A DNA stretch of 64,000 nucleotides from Strigamia acuminata (GCA_949358305.1 OX442317.1:8808186-8872185); one strand, 5' to 3'. Positions 34,184-45,668 are shown, counted from the first letter of the stretch. Numbers and translations: made by a program. Notes: generated by a model not told the origin, from the sequence alone.

Positions 34184-34593
34184 AAATTCTAGTTTATATA
34201 TTTTTTAATATTTTTAATATATATATAAATATATTTTTAAATTCTAACGCACACTCAGGCAGCATTTTATTGAGTACAAACTATATTTTTTAGAATACTT
34301 TTTGTAATTTATTATTTATTTGGACATGAACTGGCGAGCCAAGACGCGCATTTGATCTGAATTAGTACGTAACACGAGTACAATATTTTTTATAGTATAC
34401 AATGCACTATATAATAGGCCTAGATAGTACATCCAGACGTGTAATTATTTATTGAGATTATGGGAAATACATAAAGTCATAAAGTCCCGTTTTATGTGCA
34501 GAATGTAATTTTATCGATTCGATGTTAATTTCTCTCATTGATGTCGCTGTACAAGGAATAAAAATCTAAATGTATTTGAACTAAACATCGCAT
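34184..34593. other. Convergent 3' intergenic region
   Basis: Only 410 bp separate the stop codons of the SEA-domain gene (+) and the receptor gene (-), so their 3' untranslated regions may abut or overlap. A GGAATAAAAATC word at about 34555 could serve as a plus-strand polyadenylation signal. TTTATT words serve the other strand. No other feature is seen. Confidence 0.6.
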
Positions 34594-36376
34594 TCAATGT
34601 AAATACAAAATAAACAACAGCAGGAACGAAACGGCAAAAATAATAAACGACATTCGATCCATGACAGCAACCAATGTCAACCACCCACGTCTCTTTCCAG
34701 TCTCCTCTTCGTCCTCGTCCTAAATCAAATACGTAAAATATATATTTTTAACCGCACGGCTTTCACATTCCAACCGACTTACAGTGTTTACAAACAAGTA
34801 TTTTGTCAACCACCCATTGGTCAAGGCTTGGACACAAGGTGGGGCAGGAACTGAAGGATGTTTGCTGCTTAAATTGATGGCAACCATCGATAGTATCAAC
34901 GCGAGAGTCGTGAAACACAGAGAATGGACGCAAAACACGACTGCAAAATCAAAGTGAGTTTTTAGTCGCCATTTTGGTTCGTTTAGTTCGAAAAATTACT
35001 AATTGAGGGCGTTGCGGTGGACGAAACGGGGAGGGAAAGCCCCAAAGTGATTAGCAAGAGTAAATTTGCGATTAGCAAGATTAATCCCGTTTTGAGTCGA
35101 TGTCCAGTCAAAGGTGGCATCCAAAACATCCCGGCAGTGAGCAAACAAATGAGAGCGGCAGGGAGCAAAATTCCCACTTGATACAGCGCCGCCCGGCGTT
35201 GGAAATGGTAATCAAACAAGCCCACCGTGTAAATTTCACGGCAACAAGTGTGACGGTAGGTGGAACGTCTTCCGTTCATGTCAATCAATTGAAAGTCGTT
35301 GCTTCGCTCGCCTTCCTTAAACATTAAAAAATTCTAACATTAAAATTGAAAGATTGCCAAACATTATGATGTTTGTTGCAATAATTAAAATTAAATCTAA
35401 ACATTGGTGTTTGTTGCAATAATTCGTCACTAGGGGCTGCAACAACTACAAAGTAAGCAAACCTCGATATATATTTTCGGGAGCACAGAAGTGACATTGA
35501 CGTGTGTGCCATCGTGAGTCCAGGATCCGAAAACGAGGGTGCACGAGTGCTGGTCGAAGGGGAAGTGACGTATATCCATCGGACAATGACTTTCGATCGT
35601 GAGCGGCGTCGCCAGTTTGACGTCGCCGGTGTTTCGTACAATGGCGCGCGTGGGATGCAAAATGTTTTCGTCCATCTTTTTAGCTCTGTAATTTAATGCG
35701 TTGAGTAGTTAGTTAGTTGAATCAATGTCGGCTAATTTACGAATTGAGAAGTGTTATGAAAGGAATCCATATCAAACTTGGCTGCACTTGAATGGTTTCG
35801 ATCCCGCCGTAATCTCGCGGGTTCCACGCTAAATCTCGGTTGTCCCAACTCTGAAAAACGAAAAAATTTGTTAGTTTTCTTCACAGAAACCTCGAGGATA
35901 CAACTCTAATTCACCAATTCGAGCCGCACTGTCATCTTAAGCATGTTTTTTCGTGGATCCTGCAATTTATTTTACACTTTTATAGGTTAGTTTTTCATGT
36001 TGTGTTGCAAATTTACCAGTTTGTGTAAGAATTGCAGCAGACACGACACTCTAACGTTCATTGTATCATTGTGGTAACGGCCTGGACGCGATATCGGATT
36101 CAGTTTTCGGTTGGTGAAAAGCTCTTGTCGTAGCTGTTGCTCGAAATTGACAGTCGCTTCTGACATGCAAAGAAAAATGAACCGGAAACATCAATTGTGA
36201 ATTGTGATTGATATCCATTTTCCTTCGATTGTGTAAATACGAGAAAACTTCCATGTTTACAAATCAAATCGAATTTTCGTTGACGATGATTGAATGCAGG
36301 TATATTTACCTGCTTTTACTTGTGCAAACAGCCATATTGGAAGAATGACAAAACTCCAGACACTCGTTCTCTTCAT
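34594..36376 (-). CDS. Divergent alpha-type nicotinic acetylcholine receptor subunit (394 aa)
   Basis: Subunit of a pentameric Cys-loop ligand-gated ion channel in the plasma membrane. Minus-strand exons: 36310-36376, 36020-36159, 35915-35959, 35741-35850, 35463-35685, 35000-35315, 34783-34940, 34594-34719, total 1,185 nt in frame. A signal peptide (MKRTSVWSFVILPIWLFAQV) is followed by the extracellular domain, with the Cys-loop CPMDIRHFPFDQHSC (13 residues between cysteines) and loop B GSWTHDG. The vicinal cysteines in TYRHTCCREIY mark it as alpha-type. Four membrane segments follow; M4 includes MDRMSFIIFAVSFLLLFILY. Oddities: loop A reads WIPFITLLNSA where WxPDxxLYN is usual, so the loop A Tyr is absent. 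The M2 pore segment starts GHRLKTGLILLIAN instead of GEKxxLxI, so the pore-ring Glu is His and a Lys sits at 2'. The M3-M4 loop is only about 45 residues. It resembles the divergent subunits of arthropods. Confidence 0.9.
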
Positions 36377-38675
36377 GATGAGGAAGTCATGTGTAATTTG
36401 TCTGAATTGAAATCATTTTTAAGGACTGGGCACTCGGCAATCATTTTAGTTTATTCAATTGGTCATAGATGGCAGTGCTTCCTGTGTGAAGAAACCTCAC
36501 TTTCTTTGTATAGTCTTGAATCTTGACATAATTGCCACTTATTCTTCTGACATCACGAAAAGCAAGAGAGTTTAAGAACAAATAGTCAAGCTCAAAACGG
36601 TCAAACTCGATCGAGTTCTTTTGGAATGTTAGGAAATTTAAAATTTTGTGTAAATATCGTATTGCCCAGGATAACCACACGCTGATTATTTCCAGTTCCA
36701 ATAAATTATATATTTATAGTGTCATCATTTCTTAATTACAATTTATACCAGATTGACATCGAAGAGTTTGCGGAAGGATACTCGTGCATTACAAAATGTC
36801 AGGTTATCACCTTATGCCCTTATAACAGGGAATTATAGGCTTATTTTCTGAAATAAGTGAGAAAATCTAGTTATACAGTCAAAACTCTTTATAACGAATT
36901 GCGATATAACAAATAATCGCTATAACGAATTGTTGAAAATTACTTGGTTGGCCAGCCATAGAACACCATGTTAAATATTTTCGTTATAACGAATTTCGAT
37001 ATTTCAGGTACACTATAATACCTATAAGCTCTCGTTATAACGAATTTTCAAAACTGATCACATGACTCACAACATCCGATGCCCATATTTAGAAAACAAA
37101 GGAAAATAAAAATTTCGATTCACGACAAGCTGAACATTATTGATGCCATTGATAATGGCAAAAGCCCTCAATTGTAGCGTAGGAGTTTAATTTGTCCCGT
37201 TCTATAATTTCAACAATTTTAAGGAATCGGGATAAAATTAACATGAAACTTGCAAGTCGTAATCAAGGTTTACAAAAAAAATAGTGCTTGGTGCTAAAAT
37301 TTAATTTTTTCACCTAATTCGTTTTAACGAATTCTCGTTATAACGAATCGATTTGTCCGGTCTTTTGCGATTTGTTATAAAGAGTTTCCACTGTAGTATC
37401 TTTATGATTTTGCCAACATGGCGCCTGACCCATTTTGTCACTCTAAATTTAATAAAGTTGATATCTCTCTCACAATCGCCACACGAGTTAATTCGGTACC
37501 ACATACGTATACTTTTTCTTAGGAGGAACTAATACTGCAGAGATTAGTTACCAACATGCGAGTTGAAGGAGAAATAGATTATTTTTTTTTTTTACTTTTT
37601 CCTTTTATTTTAGTTTGTCCTCCACCTGAAAACTTCGAAGATTTAAATAGTCGCTACCAAAACAAATAAAGATTTTCTTTTAGCTCGCAACAAATCGATT
37701 GAAGACAAGTTTCTTTTAGCTGTTATTCTGCGGACGAAGGTCGCAAAAAAAGACTTTCTAAGATGGCTTTTGTAGCGAAAGCAAAGTCCAATTCTATGGA
37801 CTGTGGCGAAAGTGTACGAAAATGACAGCCTAAAAGAAATGGTACAACCACGCTACCGTAGAATCCACCGAAATTTTTTTTTATCACTTCGAATTTAAAA
37901 CTAAATAAAATTTCCACCCTGAAAATGAGAAAATAACTTTTATTTTTAAAAATCAAAAATGTACTTTTGAACCCCATCTGTAGTTAAATCGGTATACCAT
38001 TACCATTTCTCGACCACATTTCCTAGTCGACTCGATATCCCACGATGCAATTTTCCCGGCACGTATAATAGCAAAGGAAACCTCCACTAAACCAGCCAAC
38101 GCGTAGTTAAGCAGAGTGGTCGCTGGTCGGACACAAATTCATGATTTAAATTAGTGAAATTAGCAGAGAAAATTATCTTATCTCATCCATTAGGTAAAAT
38201 TTAAACGTTTCTAATAGACAATCAGACCAAACCGACTCGCAAAACACCATTTTTCGCCATTTGCGTGCGAATACGTTGAGTTCCAGTTCGTTTTGTTTTC
38301 ATGCTCGAAAACTCTTCACTCAAACCTCAATGGAATCCGAATGTCAAAACGAGACAAAAACCACCAATTTGACCTTTGGAAGCCTCGAATTGAATTCAAA
38401 ATATGATAACGACGCACACACGACTTTCTAAGTTACATAACGATTTAATTTAGCGATAATTTCCATTTCGAGAGTCGTAGTTGCGAAATCGAAGAAATTA
38501 ATCGAAAAAATGTCGGAATTTTGAGCGAAATTTGCAAAACTTTTGTACGCTTTATTGTACTTTTTATCACAGCTGTTTGTTTTTATCCGATCTTGATGTT
38601 TATCTGTGATGTAACCATAGAAAAAGTAATTTTTTTTGTTGTTAATTCGTTTTGTTTTGTTTTGTTTAGATCGCT
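36377..38675. other. Intergenic between receptor subunit and adiponectin receptor genes
   Basis: Divergent spacing: the minus-strand receptor gene starts at 36376 and the plus-strand gene codes from 38676, so both promoters should lie here. It contains a pogo-type element at 36876-37393. I see no clear TATA or Inr placement and no additional coding region. An untranslated first exon of the adiponectin receptor gene must lie upstream of the acceptor at 38668-38669. Confidence 0.6.
36876..37393. mobile_element. Pogo/Tigger-type element with transposase N-terminal relic (518 bp)
   Basis: TA|CAGTCAAAACTCTTTATAAC and GTTATAAAGAGTTTCCACTG|TA are terminal inverted repeats with a TA duplication. Internally (37088-37180) the plus strand reads RKQRKIKISIHDKLNIIDAI then DNGKSPQL and a stop. 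This resembles the N-terminal CENP-B/psq-type helix-turn-helix of pogo-superfamily transposases. So it is an internally deleted derivative of an autonomous element. A closer, partly rearranged copy lies at 60675-61421. Confidence 0.82.
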
Positions 38676-41600
38676 ATGGATATTCTCGACAAAGGTTCGA
38701 CATGTCGGGAACGACGACGAATGTCGGATTTTTTAAATTTGTCCGACTGCGGTATGTTGGATGATGATTTATCGAGTACTGAAGGAAATGGTTGTCCTTT
38801 ACCAGGAACACCCGAGGAGGATTTGTTAGATCCGAATGAAGTGAGATTTATTGCATTGATTTTGATTGATTTTTATAGTTTTTGGTTTATTTATGTATTT
38901 ATTTATTTATTTGTTTGTTTGTTTGATGTTTTTTTGTTCTGTTGTAGGTAGTTTTGGATTTTGGTTTTGAATGTTTGGGAATCGATTTGCACAGCTGGTT
39001 GGGTGGAATTACAATTGAGGGATTTTGTTTTGTTTTGTTTTGTTTTGGGAATTGGATTTTTTGGATTTTTTGGATTTTTTGTTTGGTATTTGGTAATGTT
39101 TGATGATTTCTGGAAGAGAATATTGTTTAAGGACGAATTTGGGGGTTGGAGTGGTTGTCTGTTGTTTTATTCAGGTGTGTTGCGTGGGTTTTGTTTTGTT
39201 TTTGTGAGTGGAGTTTAGTTTCTATTGATTTTAATTTATGAATTTAATGTTTGTTGGTTTTTTTTGGTTGATTTTTTTGCAGAAATTTTGGATTTTTGAA
39301 AATAAGTGGATTTTTTAATCGATATTTTGAAGCAAATTTGATAATTTTATTCGTTTTATGCAGAAATTTTGATTTTTAAATCAAATTTATGCAGAAATTT
39401 TCATTTTTTAAATTGGTTTGATGCAGAAATTTTCATTTTTAAATCGATTTTATGCACAAATTTTCATTTTTAAATTGATTTTATGCAGAAATTTTCATTT
39501 TTAAATCGATTTTATGCACAAATTTTCATTTTTAAATAGATTTTATGCAGAAATTTTCATTTTTAAATAGATTTTATACAGAAATTTTAATTTTTAAATC
39601 GATTTTATACACAAATTTTGATTTTTAAATCGATTTTATGCAGAAATTTTGATTTTTAAATCGATTTTATACACAAATTTTGATTTTTAAATAGATTTTA
39701 TGCAGAAATTCTCATTTTTAAATCGATTTCATGCACACATTTTCACTTCTAATCAATTTTTGTTGTTGTCACTTTTTAGATTCAAAATGAAGTAGGTGCG
39801 CTTCTCAATTCCAACGACTTGGACGTTGACGACGATGACGTTGACATGTCAGTAGCATCGCGAGCAGCCGAACAAGCCGAGCAATTGGTGCGCAAGGTGT
39901 GGGAAGTATCTTGGAAAGTGACGCATTTCCAATCACTGCCAAAATGGCTTCAGGACAATGATTTTTTAGTAAAAGGACATCGACCACCACTTCCCTCATT
40001 CTATGCTTGTTTTAAATCAATCTTCCGAGTACATACCGAAACCGGGAACATTTGGACGCATTTACTAGGCAAATAAACCCAACCAACCCCCACACGAACA
40101 CAAATTAATTCATTAACCATTTCAGGTTGCGTGGCTTTTATCGGCGTTGCCACCTACTTTTTAACTCGCCCTTCGATCGAGATTCAGTGGCAGGAGAAAG
40201 CGGTGTTTGCGACATTCTTTGCGGGCGCGATTGTCTGCCTCGGTCTCTCGTTCACGTTCCACACGGTCCACTGTCATTCAGAAAGGGTCGGCAAGCTATT
40301 TAGCAAGTGAGGAATTTGTTTTTCTTGATGTTATAAGGGTTTAATTTGATTTTTTTGATTTTTTCAGGTTGGATTACTGCGGAATAGCTTTGTTGATCAT
40401 TGGTTCCTACGTGCCGTGGCTGTATTATGGCTTTTACTGCGACTTCCAACCTAAATTGATATACTTGATAGTGGTATTTGTGCTGGGTCTCACTTCCATT
40501 TTGGTTTCTTTTTGGGATAAATTTAGCAAACCGAAATTCCGGCCTCTTCGCGCAGGTATGTAAAATTGTCGAAGATTTTTTTTTAAAATTTAGAACTGGT
40601 TAATGGGCCGAGCTGCAGTTGCATTTGATTGGGGCTCTGGATTTCTGCAACACCGGACAAAAAATTTATATTTTCTGGTTTTGTCCTAACGATTTTGAAA
40701 ATGTAATTACTTAGATGCTTTCCTTGTGAGCCAGAGAAGATTTTTATATGCTTATTTCTCAGCCGCCATTTTGATTGTAGTATTAATTGTGCTGCTGTAA
40801 TTCCAGAACGAATGCTAGACGCTGCGTAATGGGGAATCTGGAAACCAGATTGGAAATATGTCGGGTCAGATCACTTCCTCGAATCCTGTTTCATCGAATT
40901 TGGAATTTTCTGAACTTGTGAAAGTCGGCGGTTGTTTCATCGAATCTGAAAGCTCGTTTGGTACTTTTCATCGAATTTTTTGGCTGTCTTCGGGGATGTT
41001 ATTCACGTCGCTACGTGGTTAGGTTAGGTTAGGTCAGGTTAGGTTTGGTTAGGTTTTTTGGTTTTTATGATGGAATTTTTTAATGTACCATTTCATCGAA
41101 TTTATTGTTAGAAATGCTACGTTTCATCGAAAAAAATGCAATTCGATGAAACGGGATTCGAGGAAATGACCCGACTTCGAAATATGTCTGCGGAGCAAAG
41201 ATGAGGGGTGTAATTTTCCAGACATAAAAATAGCATTCCAAACTCTGTATAATGGTTTTAGTTTCAAATAAAAAATGTAATTAGTTACGGAGTAATTACA
41301 TTTTCAAAATAGTCAGGTTTCTCTGTCTCGCCCTGTAGAACGAATTTTATTTATTCCAAAAATTTGATTCAACCTTGGACAAATTTGTCCAAGATTCAAC
41401 ATACAAAAAATTTAATTTCAAACTTAAAAACCAAAATTATACGATTTACTTTCAATTATTCGACAGTTCGTCCCTTCGACGCTGAGGAAATTGTATATTG
41501 TATTGTATATACACTTGGCACGGTTACAACTCCATAAAGCCATGAAATAAACTCCTCTCTTAAAAGGAACTGGATAAGGGGTGGTTTGGGGGGTGCTAAC

Positions 41601-42397
41601 CCCCCTCTTGGTAGGAAATAAGAAAAAAACATCAATTTTAGATGGGAAAACGTCTGGGAAAAATGCGGTCACAAAGATGAATGTCGAATAAACGATACAA
41701 CTTCATTTATACTTAAATTTTCGTTAGGTTTGCTGAAAAATTTATTATTTTTGCTTGAATGTTTATTTTTAAGAGTAGAATTTTATTACTTTTGCTTAAG
41801 TATTAAGTTTTATGGGTAAAAGTTTTATTATTTCTGCTTAAGTGTTTATTTTTATGCGAAAAAAGTCATTCACTTAAGCGATTCAATTTTTTTTTTATAT
41901 TTTTCATTGACTACAATCTTAAAAAAAATTATTTGTGTTGAATAATGAAGTTGGCTAAGAATTAATTTCTGTGTTAATTCATTTAATTATTTATTTCAGG
42001 TGTTTTCATGGGTTTCGGCCTGAGTGGAGTGATCCCAGCAATTCATTACCTTATCACTGAAGGCTTTATCAAAGCCGTTTACCATGCCAGTCTAGGTTGG
42101 CTCATTCTGATGGGTTCCTTATACATTCTCGGAGCCATGTTTTACGCGTTACGTGTTCCCGAGCGTTTCTTTCCAGGAAAATGTGATATTTGGGTACAAA
42201 ATTGACCTAACCTAAGCAAAATTTCTTGCGATTCTCATTGTTTTGCTCTTCTTCAACAGTTTCATAGTCATCAGATATTTCACATTCTGGTAATCGCTGC
42301 AGCTCTGGTGCACTATCACGGGATTTCTGAAATGGCCATGTACAGACTGACGTCTGGCGACTGTCTAGGCGTCGAAGATGAAGATATTTTGTATTAA
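38676..42397 (+). CDS. AdipoR: Adiponectin receptor (PAQR family), 384 aa
   Basis: Seven-helix membrane protein with an inside N terminus. Its relatives have ceramidase-type activity and signal energy status. Exons 38676-38840, 39780-40068, 40126-40306, 40368-40555, 42000-42193 and 42260-42397 total 1,155 nt in frame, close to the 375-386 residues of vertebrate ADIPOR1/2. The N-terminal 100 residues are acidic and variable. Then come KVWEVSWKVTHFQSLPKWLQ, HRPPLPSFYACFKSIFRVHT and TGNIWTHLLGC. Zinc ligands are visible: Ser and His in LSFTFHTVHCHSE, Asp in LDYCGI, and the two His of FHSHQIFH. The C terminus ends in DEDILY. Intron 2 uses a GC donor. The ATG lies six bases inside its exon, so the 5' UTR is in an upstream exon I did not place. 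Confidence 0.96.
39350..39755. repeat. 31-bp AT-rich minisatellite
   Basis: About 13 tandem copies of a 31-bp unit containing TTTATGCAGAAATTTTCATT and TTTAAATCGAT. Variant units alternate ATGCAG with ATGCAC or ATACAC. It ends about 25 bp before the acceptor of adiponectin receptor exon 2 (39780). Confidence 0.95.
40069..40070 (+). other. GC-AG intron donor in adiponectin receptor
   Basis: The exon ends ...CATTTACTAG and the intron begins GCAAAT; the acceptor is TTTCAG before GTTGCG at 40126. The conserved family sequence THLLGCVAF is restored only by this junction, so a GC donor is used unless there is a sequencing error. Confidence 0.85.
40690..41335. mobile_element. Relative of the 16951 MITE, with a nested element
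   Basis: Right end ATAGTCAGGTTTCTCTGTCT then CGCCCTG|TA. The left part has TTTTGAAAATGTAATTAC followed by GATGCTTTCCTTGTGAGCCA, as in the element at 16951-17351. A second palindromic element is inserted at about 40861-41174, with arms GGGTCAGATCACTTCCTCGA and GAAATGACCC. The word GAAATATGTC on both sides of the insert suggests a 9-10 bp target duplication. All of it is inside adiponectin receptor intron 4. Confidence 0.7.
41017..41056. repeat. Interstitial TTAGG run
   Basis: Eight consecutive five-base units, mostly TTAGG with TCAGG and TTTGG variants. TTAGG is the ancestral arthropod telomere unit. Here it is internal to a nested element in an intron, so it is not a chromosome end. A shorter similar run is at about 51898-51922. 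Confidence 0.8.
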
Positions 42398-43185
42398 ATG
42401 GGCTAGTTAAATTAGAAGTTCTTATCCTATTCTGTGTAAAACTGTATAAAAAAAAACAAATTTAGTCATCGGTTTAACATTACGCCTTGTTTGTTTTTGA
42501 TTTATCGTTTTGGCGCAACCCGCGGTACCGGAACGAGGCGTTTTCCATCTTTTCCTACCTAAAATATTTTTGAAAACAGATAAATCGGTTGGAATTAAAC
42601 TATTTATCACTTTCAAAGGTAATTTTTTTTTTACCCCTTTCTTCTCTCATTTCTTTTATAAATTTAAATGAAATGTCAAACTGTAGAAAACAAACTCCCA
42701 TTTGATGGTGCAATTATGGCGCCATTTTGAGCACTTAAAAATTCACATTTTTTCAAAATTTACTCATTTTTCTGCATAAAAAAATCAATCTTGTCTAAAA
42801 TTATCTAAAATTCGGTCCAAAAATTGTTTTATTGCCCATTTTGTGCCAAATTCCGGTCCAAAAATTGTTTTATTGTCTATTTTGTGCCAAATTCTTTTCC
42901 CACACCTCTGTATCACTATTTTCTGCATAAAAATACTCTAAAATTTAATGAATTGTAGCCATTTTCACCAACAATATGGGAGTTTACATGATTGTTTACA
43001 AACAAAGCGATTGCAAACGTGACATGACCTTAACCATGACATCCTTGTGACATTTTATCAAAATTAATCTCCTATCTTAATCTGATAACACTTGTTCTCA
43101 TCTTATGTTTTCTATTTTCGTTTTCGCCCCAACAATCGGCGAATGAAATCATTGTCACGTTCTGCCATGTTTGAAGCATTTTAAA
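42398..43185. other. Intergenic between adiponectin receptor and MAIP1-like genes
   Basis: Short tail-to-head spacing of 788 bp. It contains two tandem copies of about 42 bp (42812-42895, with GGTCCAAAAATTGTTTTATT). Two short upstream ATGs lie just before the MAIP1-like start (from 43143 and 43167), each leading to a stop within 14 codons. No other gene is seen. Confidence 0.6.
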
Positions 43186-45668
43186 ATGGCCGTACACAAA
43201 TGTTCGTGCCGCCTTTTCCTCCGCACGAACGCCTGTGTAAGCCTGTTAAAAAATTGTCTGAGTAAACGACGAAATGTCGCGAAGCAGCAGCAAATGCTGA
43301 GCACATTTCTAGGTCCAATCGCGAGTGTTCGGCGGCCGCCGTGGTCCGCTGCGTTGATAGCCGGTCGCAGGGGTTTTTCTGGCGGGAAGAATCCAGTGCA
43401 GCCGCACATGGTTTATTTCCAAAATCCGTTCGTTTGGTTGAATAACAGATGGGATTTCTTTTTGCTCAAGATGAACTGGGATCCTGCGTTTCGTTTGCCG
43501 GATTTCAGACTCGGGTGTCGGCAGGTAATGTGAATTTGTGGTTTGGATTTTTATTGTTATTTTGTTTGATTTTAAATTAATATTTTTTTTTGGGTTGATG
43601 ATAGGCTTTGTGTACGATTACGCAGTGCATTGCTCAAGAGACGTATGGAGATTTGAGGGGGTTAATTTCGGCTCAGGTAAGAGAACTAGGGAATTGGCTG
43701 GGAGTTTTCAGTGGTTTCAGTCTAGGTTTGCAGTCGGTCAGCAATTTAAAATTTGTGGAATACGTGGAGTATTTATTAATTAGATTTGTTGAGGTTTATC
43801 AAAATGGTTGATTTTTTTTAAATGTTTTTTTCAGAATTTATCATAATTTTTCCCAGAATTTATCACAATTTTCCCCAGAATTTATCCTCTGCTACCATTC
43901 GCGGCGAATTTCAATTTCACGAATTTTGACGAATTTCAATCCGTGTTTACGGCCATTTCCTGCGCTTCAGTCGCCTCTTTGAATATCATTCGAATGAGCG
44001 AAGCGATTTGTCCTTTATTCTTTCAACGTTTGACCAGTTTGACCATGAAATCGAGTCCGTGGTTCTCGGTGTCAAAAATCAACGCAAACAGTAGAAACAC
44101 GCCAGTCTGAAGCGCAGAGTAACATCTATTCGTTCGTCTCTGATTAAATGTTGAGCAGCTTTACTTCGGTTGACCGTTCCGTTTTCGGCGAAATGAATTT
44201 TCGTTAGAAATTGTTCGGTCAATTCAGGATCCAGACCGAAATTCTCTTCGTGATATTTCGCCCAACACAGCACAAGATCAATCATGGCGGATAATTCGGA
44301 CATTTTAGAGTTCGTTTTGGATAAATTTATTACGAATCCACGAGTTAAAGAAGCAATATTTACTACCCCGTTCAACTCGAGGTGTCAAAACAACAAACAG
44401 GAATGGAACAAAGCGGTAGACGAGCAAACGTCTGTCGTAATTGCACGGATGACGGATATTTCGAAGGATTTGTCCACCATTCTTTACATCGAATCGCTGA
44501 CGAAGGCGATTGGATTTCGTGTGCTGTGTTGGGCGAAATATCACGAAGAGAATTTCGGTCTGGATCCTGAATTCACCGAGGAATTTCTAACGAAAATTTA
44601 TTTCGCCGAAAACGGAACGGTCGACCGAAGTAAAGCTGCTCAACATTTAGTCAGAGACGAAGGAATAGTTGTTACTCTGCGCTTCAGACTGGCGTGTTTC
44701 TACTGTTTAGAAGACGACGCTGAAGGTTTGTTGAAGCAAGTTTGCGAGACACCTTTTGCCGTCGTGGTAGTCAGGAAACGTTGAGAATGTTTGATGGCGA
44801 TGAGGTTGAAGCTGTGAAAGACTTTTTGTATATAGACAATATTTATTGAGAGGTTATACACCCAAAATACAGTCGAACGTCGTACAGACGTTTTTATACA
44901 CGTAATTGTACGATGGACGTACGATGCTAGACTGGCGGGAATGTTTGATAATCTAACAATAATTTTCCCCAGAATTTATCACAATTTTTCCCAGAATTTA
45001 TCACAATTTTTCCCAGAATTTATCATAATTTTTTCCAGAATTTATCACAATTTTTTTCAGAATTTATAAAAATTCTGACCAGAATTTTTGCCAGAATTTA
45101 TAAATGACTATTGACTTGCTGATGAGCCCGTGGAAAACGAAGGGAATTTGTTAATCAAATTTGTCGATAGCAACAAATGAAAATCATCAAATTTATCCCT
45201 ACTTTTCATACAGCTTACACAAATAATTTGTAAATAAATAAATCGCATTATAATTACTCCAATTTCTACTTCAGACACTCGAAAAGTTGAAAGGTGAAGT
45301 GAATTCCGCTTGGAACGATACAAAAAGAAAAGACATAGGCTTACAACCGGACCAAGTGCATGTTGTCCTTCCGCACAAAGTGTACTTGCATACGGTTGTC
45401 GGTGAGTAATTTAATCTAACATGGCTAAACAATATCTCAACAACACACTTATTTCGTAGAGAACAAGTACTGCGACATCGACATGATTTTGGTAGCATTT
45501 AAACCGCGCTCTCCAACTCGCATCGAACCGCACGTGGGTTTGCTGATCGAAGCGGCCATCCGTTTCCACAGAAATTACACGGACGGAGTCTTACCCGAAT
45601 GGACCGTCACGCGATTGTTCCTCAAATCGAGGGATGTGCATCTAGAAAAAAAAACAACCACTCCATGA
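43186..45668 (+). CDS. MAIP1: MAIP1-like mitochondrial m-AAA protease-interacting protein (248 aa)
   Basis: Exons 43186-43524, 43605-43676, 45275-45401 and 45460-45668 total 747 nt in frame. The first 65 residues are basic, Cys/Ser/Arg-rich and nearly free of acids, as expected for a mitochondrial presequence. The matching family blocks are NPFVWLNNRWDFFLLKMNWD, FRLGCRQALCTITQC, GDLRGLISAQTLEKLK and, near the end, RFHRNYTDGVLPEWTVTRL, which parallels the conserved end of MAIP1/C2orf47. Human MAIP1 (291 residues) sits in the matrix, binds the m-AAA protease and guards assembly of the mitochondrial calcium uniporter; the same role is inferred. The first in-frame ATG was chosen; TTG codons upstream are not considered starts. 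Intron 2 (43677-45274) carries an inverted repeat of another gene family. Confidence 0.85.
43835..43890. repeat. CAGAATTTATCACAATTTTC tandem repeat, first block
   Basis: Two to three units of CCAGAATTTATCACAATTTT. The same unit forms a longer array at 44955-45105. Together they bracket the inverted-repeat insertion in the MAIP1 intron. Confidence 0.85.
44086..44709. repeat. Inverted repeat of a protein-coding fragment (arms about 192 bp)
   Basis: Positions 44086-44277 are the reverse complement of about 44518-44709 at roughly 90 percent identity. Both arms encode the same peptide, CWAKYHEENFGL, then AENGTV(N/D)RSKAAQHL, then RFRLACFYCL. The 240-bp loop encodes the N-terminal half of one copy. 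Degenerate sequence of the inverted copy continues left to about 43890. If transcribed with MAIP1 pre-mRNA it would fold into a long hairpin. Confidence 0.88.
44284..44784 (+). pseudogene. Fragment of a lineage-specific multicopy gene family (166-codon frame)
   Basis: An open frame starting MADNSDILEFVLDKFI and containing LCWAKYHEENFGLDPEFTEE, AAQHLVRDE and RFRLACFYCLEDDAEGLLKQ. I recognise the general style (helical, LCW..YH, AA..L..DE, RF.LA..YC.EDD) from expanded uncharacterised families in arthropod, especially arachnid, genomes, but I cannot name it. It is probably a truncated, intron-resident copy, because it ends in unrelated residues and its C-terminal half is duplicated in inverted orientation next to it. 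Confidence 0.55.
44955..45105. repeat. CAGAATTTATCACAATTTTC tandem repeat, second block
   Basis: Six to seven units of about 23 bp containing CAGAATTTATCACAATTTTT, decaying toward 45105, in MAIP1 intron 2. Confidence 0.9.

Noticed and set aside
41017-41056. TTAGG run as a chromosome end
   Set aside because: Only about eight imperfect units, located inside an intron-resident element with genes on both sides.
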